Shown here: positions 39,486 to 49,000 of the stretch, piece by piece
Layout of the letters: the number at the start of each line of letters is the position of its first letter
Numbering within the stretch: the stretch's first letter is position 1
DNA from: Streptomyces pilosus
GTDB lineage: Bacteria; Actinomycetota; Actinomycetes; Streptomycetales; Streptomycetaceae
Length of the DNA: 64,000 bases
NCBI RefSeq assembly: GCF_014649835.1
Contig: NZ_BMTU01000010.1
Location: 62,001 to 126,000, forward strand
Direction of reading: 5' to 3'
The notes under the pieces: model-generated
What the model saw: only the letters and a program-made list of their open reading frames with translations
Databases searched by the model: none
What the model was told of the DNA's origin: nothing
Made by a program: the position numbers and the translations under genes

Positions 39486-41567
39486 ATGACAACTCCTGCA
39501 GTGATCGTCGATGCCGCCGCGTACGCGCAGGCGGTCGAGGACGCCGTGCGTGCGGCGGCCGCCTATTACGACGGCGGCACCTCGCCCCTGGACGACGACA
39601 CGTACGACCGGCTGGTCCGGGGGATCGCCGTCTGGGAGGCGGAGCATCCCGACGGGATACTCCCCGACTCCCCCAGCGGGAAGGTCGCCGGAGGCGCGGT
39701 CGGGGGCGACGTCCCGCACACGGTGCCGATGCTGAGCCTGGACAACGTCTTCTCGGCGGAGGAGTTCACCGCCTGGACGGCGTCACTGGCGCGCCGGACC
39801 GGGCGGGAGTCGACCCGGTTCAGTGTGGGGCCGAAGCTGGACGGACTGGCGATCGCCGCCCGCTACAGCGAGGGCCGGCTGAGCCGGCTGATCACCCGGG
39901 GGGACGGGACGGCCGGGGAGGACGTCTCGCACGCGATCGGCACCGTGGAGGGTCTGCCCGAGCGGCTGGCCGAGCCGGTCACCCTGGAGGTGCGCGGAGA
40001 GGTCCTCATGACGTCCGCCCAGTTCGAGCACGCCAACGAGGTGCGCACGGGGCACGGCGGTCAGCCGTTCGCCAATCCGCGCAACGCGGCCGCGGGCACC
40101 CTGCGGGCCAGGGAGCGGGCCTACACGGTGCCGATGACCTTCTTCGGTTACGGCCTGCTGCCGCTGCCCGGCACCGACGGGGACCTGGCGGACCGGATGC
40201 GGGAGATGGCGCACAGCGACCTGATGGCGCTGGCCGCGGACCTCGGTGTGCACACCAGCGCGCGGACCGCCGTCCCGGACACCGTCGCCGGGACGCCGGA
40301 GGAGGTCCTGGCCCGGGTGAAGGAGATCGCCGCGCTCCGCGCCGAACTGCCGTTCGGCATCGACGGGATCGTCGTCAAGGCGGACCTGGCCGCCGACCGG
40401 GAGGCCGCCGGGTCGGGCACCCGCGCGCCGCGCTGGGCGATCGCCTACAAGCTGCCGGCGGTGGAGAAGATCACCCGGCTGCTGGAAGTGGAGTGGAACG
40501 TCGGCCGCACGGGCATCATCGCGCCCCGCGGCGTCCTCGAACCGGTCGTCATCGACGGCTCCACGATCACCTACGCGACCCTGCACAACCCGGCCGACAT
40601 CACCCGGCGTGACCTGCGCCTGGGCGACCACGTCATGGTGCACCGGGCGGGCGACGTCATCCCGCGGATCGAGGCGCCGGTCGCCCATCTGCGCACGGGC
40701 GAGGAGCAGCCGATCGTGTTCCCGGCGCAGTGCCCGCGGTGCGGTTCGGACATCGACACCGGCGAGGAGCGCTGGCGGTGCGCCCAGGGCCGCAACTGCC
40801 ACCTGGTCGCCTCCCTCGCCTACGCGGCGGGCCGCGACCAGCTCGACATCGAGGGCCTCGGCGCCACCCGCGTCGTCCAGCTCGTCGACGCCGGGCTGGT
40901 CACCGACCTCGCGGACCTGTTCACGCTCGGGCGCGAGCAGCTGCTCGCCCTGGAGCGGATGGGCGGGACCAGCACGGACAACCTGCTCGCCGCGATCAGC
41001 AGGGCCAAGGAACAGCCGCTGTCCCGGGTGCTGTGCGCGCTGGGCGTGCGGGGCACCGGACGGTCCATGTCGCGGCGGATCGCCCGCCACTTCGCCACCA
41101 TGGACCGCATCCGGGCGGCCGACGCCGAGGCCATGCAGCAGGTCGACGGCATCGGGTCGGAGAAGGCCCCCTCCATCGTGGCGGAGATGGCCGAACTGGC
41201 CCCGCTCATCGACAAGCTCGCCGCCGCGGGCGTCAACATGACCGAGCCGGGCGCCACTCCCCCGCCGGCCGCGGACGCCGCCTCCGACGACCCGGCCGAG
41301 GTCCTGGCGGCGGGAGGACCGCTGGAGGGCATGGCGGTGGTGGTCACGGGCGCGATGACCGGAAGCCTGGAGAAGCTCTCCCGCAACGAGATGAACGAAC
41401 TCGTCGAGCGGGCCGGCGGCCGCTCCTCCTCCAGCGTCTCCAGGAGAACCACGCTGGTGGTGGCGGGCGAGGGCGCCGGCTCCAAGCGCGCGAAGGCGGA
41501 ACAGCTCGGCGTCCGGCTGGTCACCCCGGACGAGTTCGCCGAGATGGTCGGCGAACTGCTCGGCTGA
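39486..41567 (+). CDS. ligA: NAD-dependent DNA ligase, probable second copy
   Basis: 693 residues. NMN-binding domain Ia (YYDGGTSPLDDDTYDRLVRGI), adenylation domain with catalytic Lys117 in the KLDG motif, OB fold, four-Cys zinc finger (CPRCGSDIDTGEERWRCAQGRNC), helix-hairpin-helix region (about 450-590) and BRCT (about 625-690). All domains are intact. Essential streptomycete LigA proteins are usually longer, around 730 residues, and lie elsewhere near gatCAB; the isolated position beside a TetR gene and divergent sequence suggest an accessory paralogue for repair. I chose ATG 39486 with GGCAGGA as ribosome site; an ATG nine bases upstream overlaps it. Confidence 0.92.
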   Translation: MTTPAVIVDAAAYAQAVEDAVRAAAAYYDGGTSPLDDDTYDRLVRGIAVWEAEHPDGILPDSPSGKVAGGAVGGDVPHTVPMLSLDNVFSAEEFTAWTASLARRTGRESTRFSVGPKLDGLAIAARYSEGRLSRLITRGDGTAGEDVSHAIGTVEGLPERLAEPVTLEVRGEVLMTSAQFEHANEVRTGHGGQPFANPRNAAAGTLRARERAYTVPMTFFGYGLLPLPGTDGDLADRMREMAHSDLMALAADLGVHTSARTAVPDTVAGTPEEVLARVKEIAALRAELPFGIDGIVVKADLAADREAAGSGTRAPRWAIAYKLPAVEKITRLLEVEWNVGRTGIIAPRGVLEPVVIDGSTITYATLHNPADITRRDLRLGDHVMVHRAGDVIPRIEAPVAHLRTGEEQPIVFPAQCPRCGSDIDTGEERWRCAQGRNCHLVASLAYAAGRDQLDIEGLGATRVVQLVDAGLVTDLADLFTLGREQLLALERMGGTSTDNLLAAISRAKEQPLSRVLCALGVRGTGRSMSRRIARHFATMDRIRAADAEAMQQVDGIGSEKAPSIVAEMAELAPLIDKLAAAGVNMTEPGATPPPAADAASDDPAEVLAAGGPLEGMAVVVTGAMTGSLEKLSRNEMNELVERAGGRSSSSVSRRTTLVVAGEGAGSKRAKAEQLGVRLVTPDEFAEMVGELLG

Positions 41568-41910
41568 CAGCCGGCCGGGGAAGCCGGTTCGCGGCGGGCC
41601 GTCGGCCGGTGGCGCGGGCCTCCGCGAGACACAGGACGTTCTCGTGGAGGTGGTACCGGATGCTCCGGCCGCCCCCGACGGTCCGCCGCGGGGCGAACGG
41701 GCACGCGCAGCAACGCCCCGCACCGTCCCCGGCGCACCAACCGTCAGGACCGCGTCCCCGGCGCGGAGGAAGGCACCCCGGACGTCACGGATGACCGGCG
41801 GGCCGCCGCCCCGCGGGGGTGCGCCGCCCGGCGTGCGGGGCCGGACACCGAACCACCGGAGCGGCGGTCCCGGCGCGTCCGGCCCCCCGCGGGCCGCCGG
41901 CGGCCGCCCG
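41568..41910. other. 343-bp intergenic region, no gene seen
   Basis: Between the ligA stop and the stop of the convergent NmrA-like gene. The sequence is GC-rich with several short CCGGCC dyads (including CAGCCGGCCGGGG right after the ligase stop). No frame has a credible start, ribosome site or family resemblance. Confidence 0.6.
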
Positions 41911-42759
41911 TTACACCGAGCCCGTCGCCGTGAAGGCGGCGGCGTGCTCCCGGGCCCACTGGGCGAAGGTCCGGGCCGGGCGGCCGGTGACCTTCTCCAC
42001 CGTGTCGAGGACCGTGCGGCCGGCCTCCGGGGTGTTCCCGTACACCTCGAGGAGGAAGCCGATCACCTCCTCCGGCTGTCCCGCCGCCCGCCACTGCGCG
42101 ACGGCCTCCTCCTCGGTCAGCTCGACCAGGGAGACCGGCCGGCCCCGGGCGGCGGCGATCGCCTCCACCTTGTCGCCCACGGTGAGTGCTTCGGGGCCGG
42201 TGACCACGTACTCCTGGCCGCCGTGCCCCTCCTCGGTCAGCGCGACGGCGGCGACGGCACCGATGTCGCCCTCGTGGACCATGGCGCTGAGCCGGGAGAC
42301 GAACGGCTCGCGGACCTCGTCCGACGCGACGATCCCCTCGGCCCACTCCAGGGCGTTGGCCATGAACTCGACCGGCATGAGCACGGTCCAGTCCACGCCG
42401 TCGGCGGCACGCACGGCGTCCTCGAGCGGGGTCGGTCCGCCTCCGTGCAGGACGGTGATCCGGCGGACGCCGGCCGCGCGGGCCCGCTCCAGGATCCGCG
42501 GGCCGGTCTCCAGCGGGGCGAAGAGGGCACCGGCGAAGGTGATCAGATGCAGTCCGGTGACGCCCTCCAGCGCCGGGACGAGGCTGTCGGGCTCCGTCAG
42601 ATCACCGCGCACCACCTCGACCCGGGCCGGCAGGTCCGCCGCCGCCGGATCGCGGGTCAGGGCACGGACCGCGTGGCCCCGGGCGAGCAGTTCCGCGACG
42701 ACCTGACGGCCCACGGTGCCGGTGGCGCCGGTGACGAGGAGCTTCTGTTTCTGTGTCAT
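41911..42759 (-). CDS. NmrA-like NAD(P)-binding oxidoreductase/sensor
   Basis: 282 residues. The N-terminal Rossmann motif is VTGATGTVGRQVVAELLARGHAVRALTRDP, followed by GDLTEPDSL and a variable substrate half. It is an atypical short-chain dehydrogenase of the NmrA/QOR2 type, either an NADPH-dependent reductase or a redox sensor; the catalytic YxxxK is not apparent. The ATG at 42759 lacks a Shine-Dalgarno sequence, so it may be leaderless. It is divergent from a VOC gene. Confidence 0.85.
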   Translation of the reverse strand: MTQKQKLLVTGATGTVGRQVVAELLARGHAVRALTRDPAAADLPARVEVVRGDLTEPDSLVPALEGVTGLHLITFAGALFAPLETGPRILERARAAGVRRITVLHGGGPTPLEDAVRAADGVDWTVLMPVEFMANALEWAEGIVASDEVREPFVSRLSAMVHEGDIGAVAAVALTEEGHGGQEYVVTGPEALTVGDKVEAIAAARGRPVSLVELTEEEAVAQWRAAGQPEEVIGFLLEVYGNTPEAGRTVLDTVEKVTGRPARTFAQWAREHAAAFTATGSV

Positions 42760-42949
42760 GGGAGGACCGTAGGAACCCTTGCGGCCGGTTCCTGTCCGCG
42801 AGCCGCGGCGCCGGGGCGAAGACGTCCGCACGGTCTCCGGCCTCACCGCTTCGTCCTGCGGGATGCGTTCCGCGCGACGAAGTAGGACGGCACCTGTCCT
42901 TGTTCCCGCCTAGCGTGCCCGGCATCCGACCTCTTCGAAAGGACCGCAG

Positions 42950-43582
42950 ATGCGATCGCGGACTTCCGCCGCTCCCGAGGGCTACACCACCGTCGCGCCC
43001 TGGGTGGTGACCGACGACACCGGGGCGTTCCTCGACTTCGTCACCGAGGCGTTCGGCGGTGAGGAGATCGGGCGGGTGCCGACCGAGGACGGCTCGATCG
43101 GTCACGGGGAGATCAGGGTCGGCGACACCGTCGTCCTCGCCTTCGACCGGCGTCCCGACTGGCCTGCGACGCCGAGCCTGCTGCGGGTGTTCGTGCCCGA
43201 CGCGGACGCGGCGGTCACCCGCGCCCTCGCGGCCGGCGGCGTGGTCGTCACACCGCTGTCGGACAACGCCTTCGGACAGCGCGGAGCGCGGGTGAAGGAC
43301 CCCTTCGGGAACATCTGGTGGGTGATCGCCCATGTCGAGGACGTCTCCGAGGAGGAGATGTGGAAGCGGCTCCAGGAGCCCGGGTACGCCGAGGGCATGC
43401 GGGTGGCGCAGGCGACGCTCGACGCGGAGCTCACCGGCCGGCTGCACGGCCGCAGCAGCGCTCCCGTGAGGACGGGCCCGGTGACCGGCGGCGGTACTTC
43501 GCCCACGGGTTGCCCCCCCCCCCCGCGTCACCCGGGTACCGGTCGCGGCGTCCCGGCCGTGCGCCTGTCGCGGGACCGGTGA
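42950..43582 (+). CDS. VOC-family (PhnB-like) protein with doubtful C-terminus
   Basis: 210 residues as read. The VOC fold at about 10-130 (TVAPWVVTDDTGAFLDFVTEAFGGEEIGR..., RVKDPFGNIWWVIAHVEDVS) resembles PhnB-like glyoxalase-fold proteins, which are usually 150-165 residues long and end near the helix at 140-165 (MRVAQATLDAELTGRLHG). The extra 40 residues are Pro/Arg-rich and pass through a run of 12 C at 43513-43524, so the reading frame after that point may be wrong through slippage or sequencing error. GAAAGGA precedes the ATG at 42950. The function is unknown; metal ligands are not clear. Confidence 0.8.
   Translation: MRSRTSAAPEGYTTVAPWVVTDDTGAFLDFVTEAFGGEEIGRVPTEDGSIGHGEIRVGDTVVLAFDRRPDWPATPSLLRVFVPDADAAVTRALAAGGVVVTPLSDNAFGQRGARVKDPFGNIWWVIAHVEDVSEEEMWKRLQEPGYAEGMRVAQATLDAELTGRLHGRSSAPVRTGPVTGGGTSPTGCPPPPRHPGTGRGVPAVRLSRDR
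43513..43524. repeat. Homopolymer run of 12 C
   Basis: The longest single-base run that I noticed in the window. It lies within the 3' end of the VOC gene, where a length change shifts the terminal frame. Confidence 0.9.
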
Positions 43583-43675
43583 GTCAGGCGGGCTCCCCTC
43601 ACCGCGCGGCGGGCGTGCGTGGCGGGTGCGCGGGCGGTTACCCGGACCCCCGGGGGGCGAGGAAGGGAGCGAGCC

Positions 43676-44329
43676 GTGCGATTCCGAAGCCGCAGGGAAG
43701 CCGGCCAGGAACTGGCCGTCAGGCTGCTGGAGTGGGCGAGCAGCGGCGATCTCGCCAATGTGACCGTGCTGGCTCTGCCGCGCGGCGGTGTCCCGGTCGG
43801 GGCGGAGATCGCCCGGGTGATGGCCGTCCCCCTGGACGTGCTCGTGGTCGGCAGGATCGCGGCGCCCGGAGCGCCCGAGGTGGGCATCGGCGCCGTCGCC
43901 GGGGACGACCCGCCGGTGTTCGACCGCACGGGACTGCGTGCCCTGGACCTGTCCGAGCACGAGCTCGGGTCCCAGGTGGCCCGGGCACGTGTCGAGCTGC
44001 ACCGGCGTGAGTGGGTCTACCGCGGCCGCCGCCCCGCACCCGACGTCCGCGGTCACAGTGTGGTCGTGGTGGACGACGGTCTCACCACGGGAATCACGGC
44101 CCGTGCCGCCCTGGGACACGTGCGGCGCGGCGGACCGCTGCGGCTGACCCTGGCGGTCCCGGTGTGCCCGCGGCGGACCGCCGCCGCGCTGCGGGACGAC
44201 GCCGACGACGTCATCGCCCTGCACCGGCCGGACCGGCTGGGCTCGGTGGGCGAGTGGTACGACGACTTCCGCCAGGTCTCCGACGAGGACGTGCGGGACG
44301 CCCTGCGGCAGCCGCACCCGGCCGGCTGA
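43676..44329 (+). CDS. Phosphoribosyltransferase-domain protein
   Basis: 217 residues. The PRPP-binding loop is VVVVDDGLTTGITARAAL (about 141-158), and the N-terminal part has LALPRGGVPVGAEIARVM and LDVLVVGRIAAPGAPEVGIGAVA, typical of the type I PRTase proteins often found beside stress genes in actinobacteria. It lacks a specific purine or pyrimidine hood, so the base is unknown. The GTG at 43676 with GGAAGGGAG upstream is preferred over an earlier in-frame start. Confidence 0.88.
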   Translation: MRFRSRREAGQELAVRLLEWASSGDLANVTVLALPRGGVPVGAEIARVMAVPLDVLVVGRIAAPGAPEVGIGAVAGDDPPVFDRTGLRALDLSEHELGSQVARARVELHRREWVYRGRRPAPDVRGHSVVVVDDGLTTGITARAALGHVRRGGPLRLTLAVPVCPRRTAAALRDDADDVIALHRPDRLGSVGEWYDDFRQVSDEDVRDALRQPHPAG

Positions 44330-44342
44330 CGCCGCCGTCGCC

Positions 44343-44372
44343 TTGCCCGCCGGGCCGCCGGTCACCTAGCGT
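44343..44372 (+). promoter_or_regulatory. Promoter of a probably leaderless RidA gene
   Basis: TTGCCC at 44343-44348 and TAGCGT at 44367-44372 are spaced by 18 bases. The ATG at 44380 is 7 bases further and has no ribosome site, as expected for a leaderless mRNA. Confidence 0.6.
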
Positions 44373-44379
44373 GCGGCGC

Positions 44380-44769
44380 ATGACGGAGCGACGCGCGGTT
44401 CTCAGCGGCTCGACGTTCGAGGAGCGGATCGGCTACGCCCGTGCCGTGGTCCACGGCGACTCGGTGCACGTGTCCGGCACGACCGGGTTCGACTACACCA
44501 CCATGACGATCTCCGAGGACGTCGTGGAGCAGGCCGAGCAGTGCCTGCGCAACATCGGGGACGCGCTGACCGAGGCGGGGTGCACCTTCGCCGATGTGGT
44601 GCGGGTGCGCTACCTGCTGCCCGACCGGGACGACTTCGAGCCCTGCTGGCCGGTTCTGCGCCGCTGTTTCGGCGAGGTCCGGCCCGCGGCCACCATGATG
44701 GTGTGCGGGCTCGCCGATCCCCGGATGAGGATCGAGATCGAGGTGGACGCGCGGCGGCCGTCCCGGTGA
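44380..44769 (+). CDS. RidA/YjgF-family protein
   Basis: 129 residues, trimeric RidA fold. SGTTGFDYTTMTISEDVVEQAEQCLRNIGDALTEAGCTFADVVRVRYLLPD is the core signature, followed by EVRPAATMMVCGLADPRMRIEIEVDA. The catalytic arginine expected near position 105 of archetypal RidA is replaced in PRMRIEIEV only partly: Arg is present but shifted, so imine deaminase activity is uncertain. The start follows the promoter by seven bases. It converges with the VOC gene downstream. Confidence 0.88.
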   Translation: MTERRAVLSGSTFEERIGYARAVVHGDSVHVSGTTGFDYTTMTISEDVVEQAEQCLRNIGDALTEAGCTFADVVRVRYLLPDRDDFEPCWPVLRRCFGEVRPAATMMVCGLADPRMRIEIEVDARRPSR

Positions 44770-44794
44770 CGCCGGGGCCGGCGCTCCGGGTCCC

Positions 44795-45586
44795 TCAGAG
44801 CTCGGAGAGCACCACGAAGTCCGCGCCGAAGGGGTCGAGGCAGATGGCCAGGCGGCCCACCCCCTGCGCGTTCTCCGGCCCCATCTGCACGCTTCCTCCG
44901 TGTTCCCGCACCCGGGCGACGGCGGCGTCGCAGTCGTCGACGGCGAACACCGGGTGCCAGTAGGGCCGGCCGCCCGCCAGGGCGAGGTCCTCCTTGCCGA
45001 CCTCCATCAGGCCGCCGTGCATCCGCTCCTCCGGCAGACCGGAGGGGGTGATCATGGTGTAGGTGCCCTCGCCGCCCGGCATCTGCGTGTCGCTGTACTG
45101 CCAGCCGAGGACGTTTCCGTAGAACTCCTTCGCGGCGGCCGCGTCGCTCGTGTACAGCTCCGTCCAGCACAGGGAGCCCGGCTCGTCCACCAGGTCGACG
45201 CCCTTGCTATCCCCGGGCTGCCAGACGGCGAACTGGCCGCCCAGCGGGTCGCTGTACTGCGCCATCCTGCCCCACTGCTCGAGGTCCATCGGGGGGACCC
45301 GGACGGTGCCGCCGGCGCTCTCGACGGCCGCGGTCGTCGCGTCCGCGTCGCCGACGGTGTAGTAGATCATCCACGCCGGGCGGGCGCCCTCCTCGGTGAG
45401 CTTGCCGAGTCCGGCGACCATCTTGCCGTTCTTGCTGAACATCCCGCCCTCGACGTCCTCACCGTCGCCCATGGGCTCGTAGTCCCAGCCGAGGACCGCG
45501 GCGTAGAAGGCGGCCGCGGCCCGGACGTCGGGGACGCCGAGGTCGAGCATGCAGGGCGAGCCGGGGGCGAAGTCAGTGGTGATCAC
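44795..45586 (-). CDS. Two-domain VOC protein (CFP32/Rv0577-like)
   Basis: 263 residues made of two VOC modules (about 10-125 and 138-260; PCMLDLGVPDVRAAAAFYAAVLGWDYE and SLCWTELYTSDAAAAKEFYGNVLGWQYS). This duplicated architecture is common in actinobacteria, where mycobacterial CFP32 is the best known relative; the chemical role is unresolved and may be glyoxalase-like or a resistance protein. The GTG at 45586 has GAAAGGA upstream. Confidence 0.88.
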   Translation of the reverse strand: MITTDFAPGSPCMLDLGVPDVRAAAAFYAAVLGWDYEPMGDGEDVEGGMFSKNGKMVAGLGKLTEEGARPAWMIYYTVGDADATTAAVESAGGTVRVPPMDLEQWGRMAQYSDPLGGQFAVWQPGDSKGVDLVDEPGSLCWTELYTSDAAAAKEFYGNVLGWQYSDTQMPGGEGTYTMITPSGLPEERMHGGLMEVGKEDLALAGGRPYWHPVFAVDDCDAAVARVREHGGSVQMGPENAQGVGRLAICLDPFGADFVVLSEL

Positions 45587-45655
45587 CGCGTGGTCCTTTC
45601 GCTGGGTCCGTTTGGCCCCAGCGTGCCACCGGGCACTGACAACCGCCCTCCGGCT

Positions 45656-45973
45656 TCACCGTCCGGGCGTCACGGCGACCGACCGCTCCTGGTCCGCGCT
45701 GCTCGTGGTGAACGGCAGCAGGAGCCGGGAGGGGTGGGCGGCGTCACGGTAGATCTTGTGGGTGACGGGGCGGCCCACCGGCGGGTGCAAGGCGTCCGGC
45801 GGCAGCAGCGCGTTGTGCGCGTCGGCCGGCGGCTCGTTGTCGGAGAGCTCCACGACCAGCTCGTGACCCGGCAGGAACGTCACCGCGAACGGGTGGACCC
45901 GCAGCACGTACTCCTCGACCCTCCCCGGCTCGACCGGCACCGCACGGGTGTGCGGGTGGTAGGAGTCACCCTC
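45656..45973 (-). pseudogene. C-terminal remnant of a CocE/NonD (X-Pro dipeptidyl-peptidase-like) hydrolase
   Basis: The minus frame reads EGDSYHPHTRAVPVEPGRVEEYVLRV and then HPFAVTFLPGHELVVELSDNEP, LPPDALHPPVGRPVTHKIYRD and ends in LLLPFTTS with a short tail. This is the jelly-roll C-terminal domain of CocE/NonD hydrolases (normally 500-700 residues). The alpha/beta-hydrolase domain is absent. The frame is open back to a TAG at 46058-46060, which is the stop codon of the upstream minus-strand gene, and only a GTG at 45940 could start it. A deletion joining the two genes is likely. A short independent domain protein is a less likely reading. Confidence 0.65.
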
Positions 45974-46057
45974 GGAGCCGGGAAGCGGCGGTGACGAGGA
46001 GTCCGGCGCCGCGCCGTCCGCCCACGGCGGCGCGGCTCCGGACCCGGTCCCGGCCCG

Positions 46058-49000
46058 CTAACCGAGCGGTTCGATGCGGATGTTGCGGTAGCGCACCGCG
46101 TTCCCGTGGTCCTGCAGCCGGATCGCCCCGGCGGCGGGACCCTCGGGCGCTCCGCCCCCGGTCGGGCCGTCGATCACGACGTCGTCGTGGATCTTCCTGC
46201 CGTTCCACACCACGGTGACCCGCGCGTCGGAGGTCTTGTTCCCCTCGGCGTCCCAGCGCGCGGCGCGGAACACGATGTCGTACGACTGCCAGGTCTCCGG
46301 CGGTCCGGCGGCGTTCACGTCGGGGGCCTTCTTGAGATAGATCGCTCCTGCCTCGTCGGTGGCGGGTGTGGTGTCGCCGTAGGAGTCCAGGATCTGGATC
46401 TCGTAGCGGTCCTGGAGGTAGACGCCGCTGTTGGCGCGATCCTGGCCGGTCACGTCCGGGGGCAGCTTCGGCAGCCGGTACTCCAGGTGCAGCTTGAAGT
46501 CGTCGAAACCGCTCTTGGTGCGGATGTCCCCACAGCAGACCTCCATGGCGCCGCCGTCGACCGGCCACTCGACCGGGCGTCCGTCGGTGTGCTGCCAGCG
46601 GTCGAGTCCGCCGCCGTCGAAGAGGCCGATCGCCCTGCCGTGCCGGTCGACGGTGAGGAGGTCGAGGTTGACGTGACCGGTGTCGCCCTCGTCGTACCGG
46701 TAGGCGACGGTGTTGTGCCCGGCCCGCAGGCGCAGGGTCTCCGTCTGTGTCGACCAGGTGTCCCAGTCACCGGTGCTGCGGAACTCGGTCTGCTTCACCT
46801 TCTTCCCGTTGACGTACAGGGACAGGGACTTGGTGCCCCGGAAGGGGTTGGGGCCGTTGGAGTAGCGCAGCCCCAGACCGTACGTTCCGCTCCGGTCCAC
46901 CGTGACGTCGAAGGTCGTGGTGGCGCCCTGCGTGCCGTACCGGTCGACGAAGCCGCTGCCGGAGTAACCCCGGTGGTCGGTGTTGATGCCGGCGGCGCCG
47001 GTGAGGGACGCCTCCTCGGCCTCGTACAGCGGGCCCGAAGCGGGCTGCTGCCCCGGCATGGCGTTGAGCGTGTACCAGGCCTCGGTGCTCCAGAGGGTCT
47101 CGCCCGACGCCGAGCTGAACGGCCGCGGGGACCGGACGTGCACGACGCGTCCCGGCTTGAGTCCCTCGACGGCGAGGGTCACCTTCCTGCGGTCGGCCGA
47201 CAGTCCGGCCGACGTCACCTTCAGGGTCTCCTCGGCGATCTTGGGGCCGCCGTAGTCGCGCGTCGGGGTGTAGCGCCACTGCTCGGCCTCGTAGTGGCTG
47301 ACAAGGTTGTCAGCGGTCTCCTGCGACAGCGGCTGGGTGTACTCCAGTTCAAAACCGCCCTTCTTCACGCGCATGGCCTGGATGTCGAAGGTGTTGCCGC
47401 CGTTCGGTGTCAGCTTCTGCAGGCCGTACCGGAGCTTGCCCTCCTGGCCCCAGTTGCCGTCCGCGCCCAGGCCGCCCGCGTAGATCGCGCCGTCGGGGCC
47501 CAGGGTGATCCGGTTGACGCCGGCTTCGAGGCCCTGGGTGAAGCGGAAGACGGCGCCCTGGTACTGGCCCTTGACCTTCTCCAGATAGGCGCGCTGGAGT
47601 CCGCCGTAGGTGACGTCACCGAACAGCATCTGCCCCTTGAACCTGCCCTTGGTCAGCTGGAGCGGGGTGCTCGGTGAGTTGGCGATCTCGTTCTGCGGGA
47701 GCCAGAGCACCGGCTGGGTCACCGGCTCCGCGTCGAAGGGGCCCGCGGGGTTGGTGTAGTGGTTGAAGAAGCGGTCCTGCTTGATGTGGACCAGTTTCGA
47801 CGAGGGGAGCCAGCCGCCCTGGTTGTCGGTGGCGAAGAGGTCACCGCCGGGTCCCCATCCGATCCCGTTGGGGGTGCGCAGACCGCCTGCGACGTAACTG
47901 ACCTTGCCGGTCTTGCGGTTGACCTTGACGGTGGTGCCGCGGCCGGGTGCGGGCTGCGGATCGGTGGTGGCACCGCCGTAGTTGATGGCGACGGACAGGT
48001 TCAGGTAGAAGTGGCCCTTGCTGTAGAGCAGCCCGAAGGCGAACTCGTGGAAGTTGCCGCCGTACGGCCAGGTGGCGACCGTCCTGGGCTCGTCCAGGAA
48101 GCCGTCGCCGTCGCCGTCCCGGAGCTCCGTCAGTTCGTGCTTCTGGGAGACGAACACGATGCCGTCGACGACCTTGAGGCCCATGGGCTCCTTGAGACCC
48201 TCGGCGATCTTCGTGGCCTTCACCTTGTCGGGGCCGGTGGTGCCGGTGACCTCGTCCATGACGTAGACCTCGCCGGACGTGTTGTCCGTGCCGCCCCAGG
48301 TGCTCACCACCAGACGGCCGTCGGGCAGCCAGTCCATGCCGGTGACCTGCGGTTCGAAGCCCTCGGGGCGCAGGTCGGTGAGGGTGTGGTCGGGGCGCAC
48401 CGAGGTGAGCGGGAGGCCGTCGCCGGGCGAGTCGGTGATGCCCTCGCACTCCTTGCGGCCCGGGGCCGTCACCCGGACCACTCCGGCGTCGGTGCTCAGG
48501 GCCGTGTTCGGGACGGTCGCGAAGCCCTCGGCGCCCGGCGGCTGCCAGGCGAGGTGGAGCACCTGGTCACCGCCGCGCTCGAAGTGGTCGATGCGCAGCG
48601 CGTGCATGCCCTCGGTGAGCTGGACGGTGCCGTCCTTGGGCTCGGCGCCGTGCAGTCCGTCGTGGTCGATGACGAGCTGACCGTCGATCAGCAGGCGTGA
48701 GCCGTCGTCGCTGGACAGCCGGAAGGTGTACGCGCCGTCGGCGGGTACGTGGATGTTGCCGGTGACCTGGGTGACGAAGTTGTCGCCGAAGCCGCCGAAG
48801 TCGTCGGTGGACTTCCAGTCGACGACCGGCATCAGCTTGTCGACGTTGGGCGTCTGGCCCGGTTTGAGGGTGCAGATCTTCTCGAGCGGGACCTGGACGT
48901 CGTAGACGCGCAGGGTGACACCGGGTTCCTGGGGCGGCACATCGGCCCGCGGTGCGGAGCCCGGCTGGGCCGCTGCCCCGGGCGACGCCCAGAGCCCACC

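Noticed and set aside
45656..45940. Intact small gene starting at the GTG at 45940
   Set aside because: Homology to the CocE/NonD C-terminal domain continues upstream of that GTG, and no ribosome site precedes it.
46106..47677. Open frame of about 520 codons opposite the large secreted gene
   Set aside because: Antisense shadow; the opposite strand has clear domains, a signal peptide and biased third positions.
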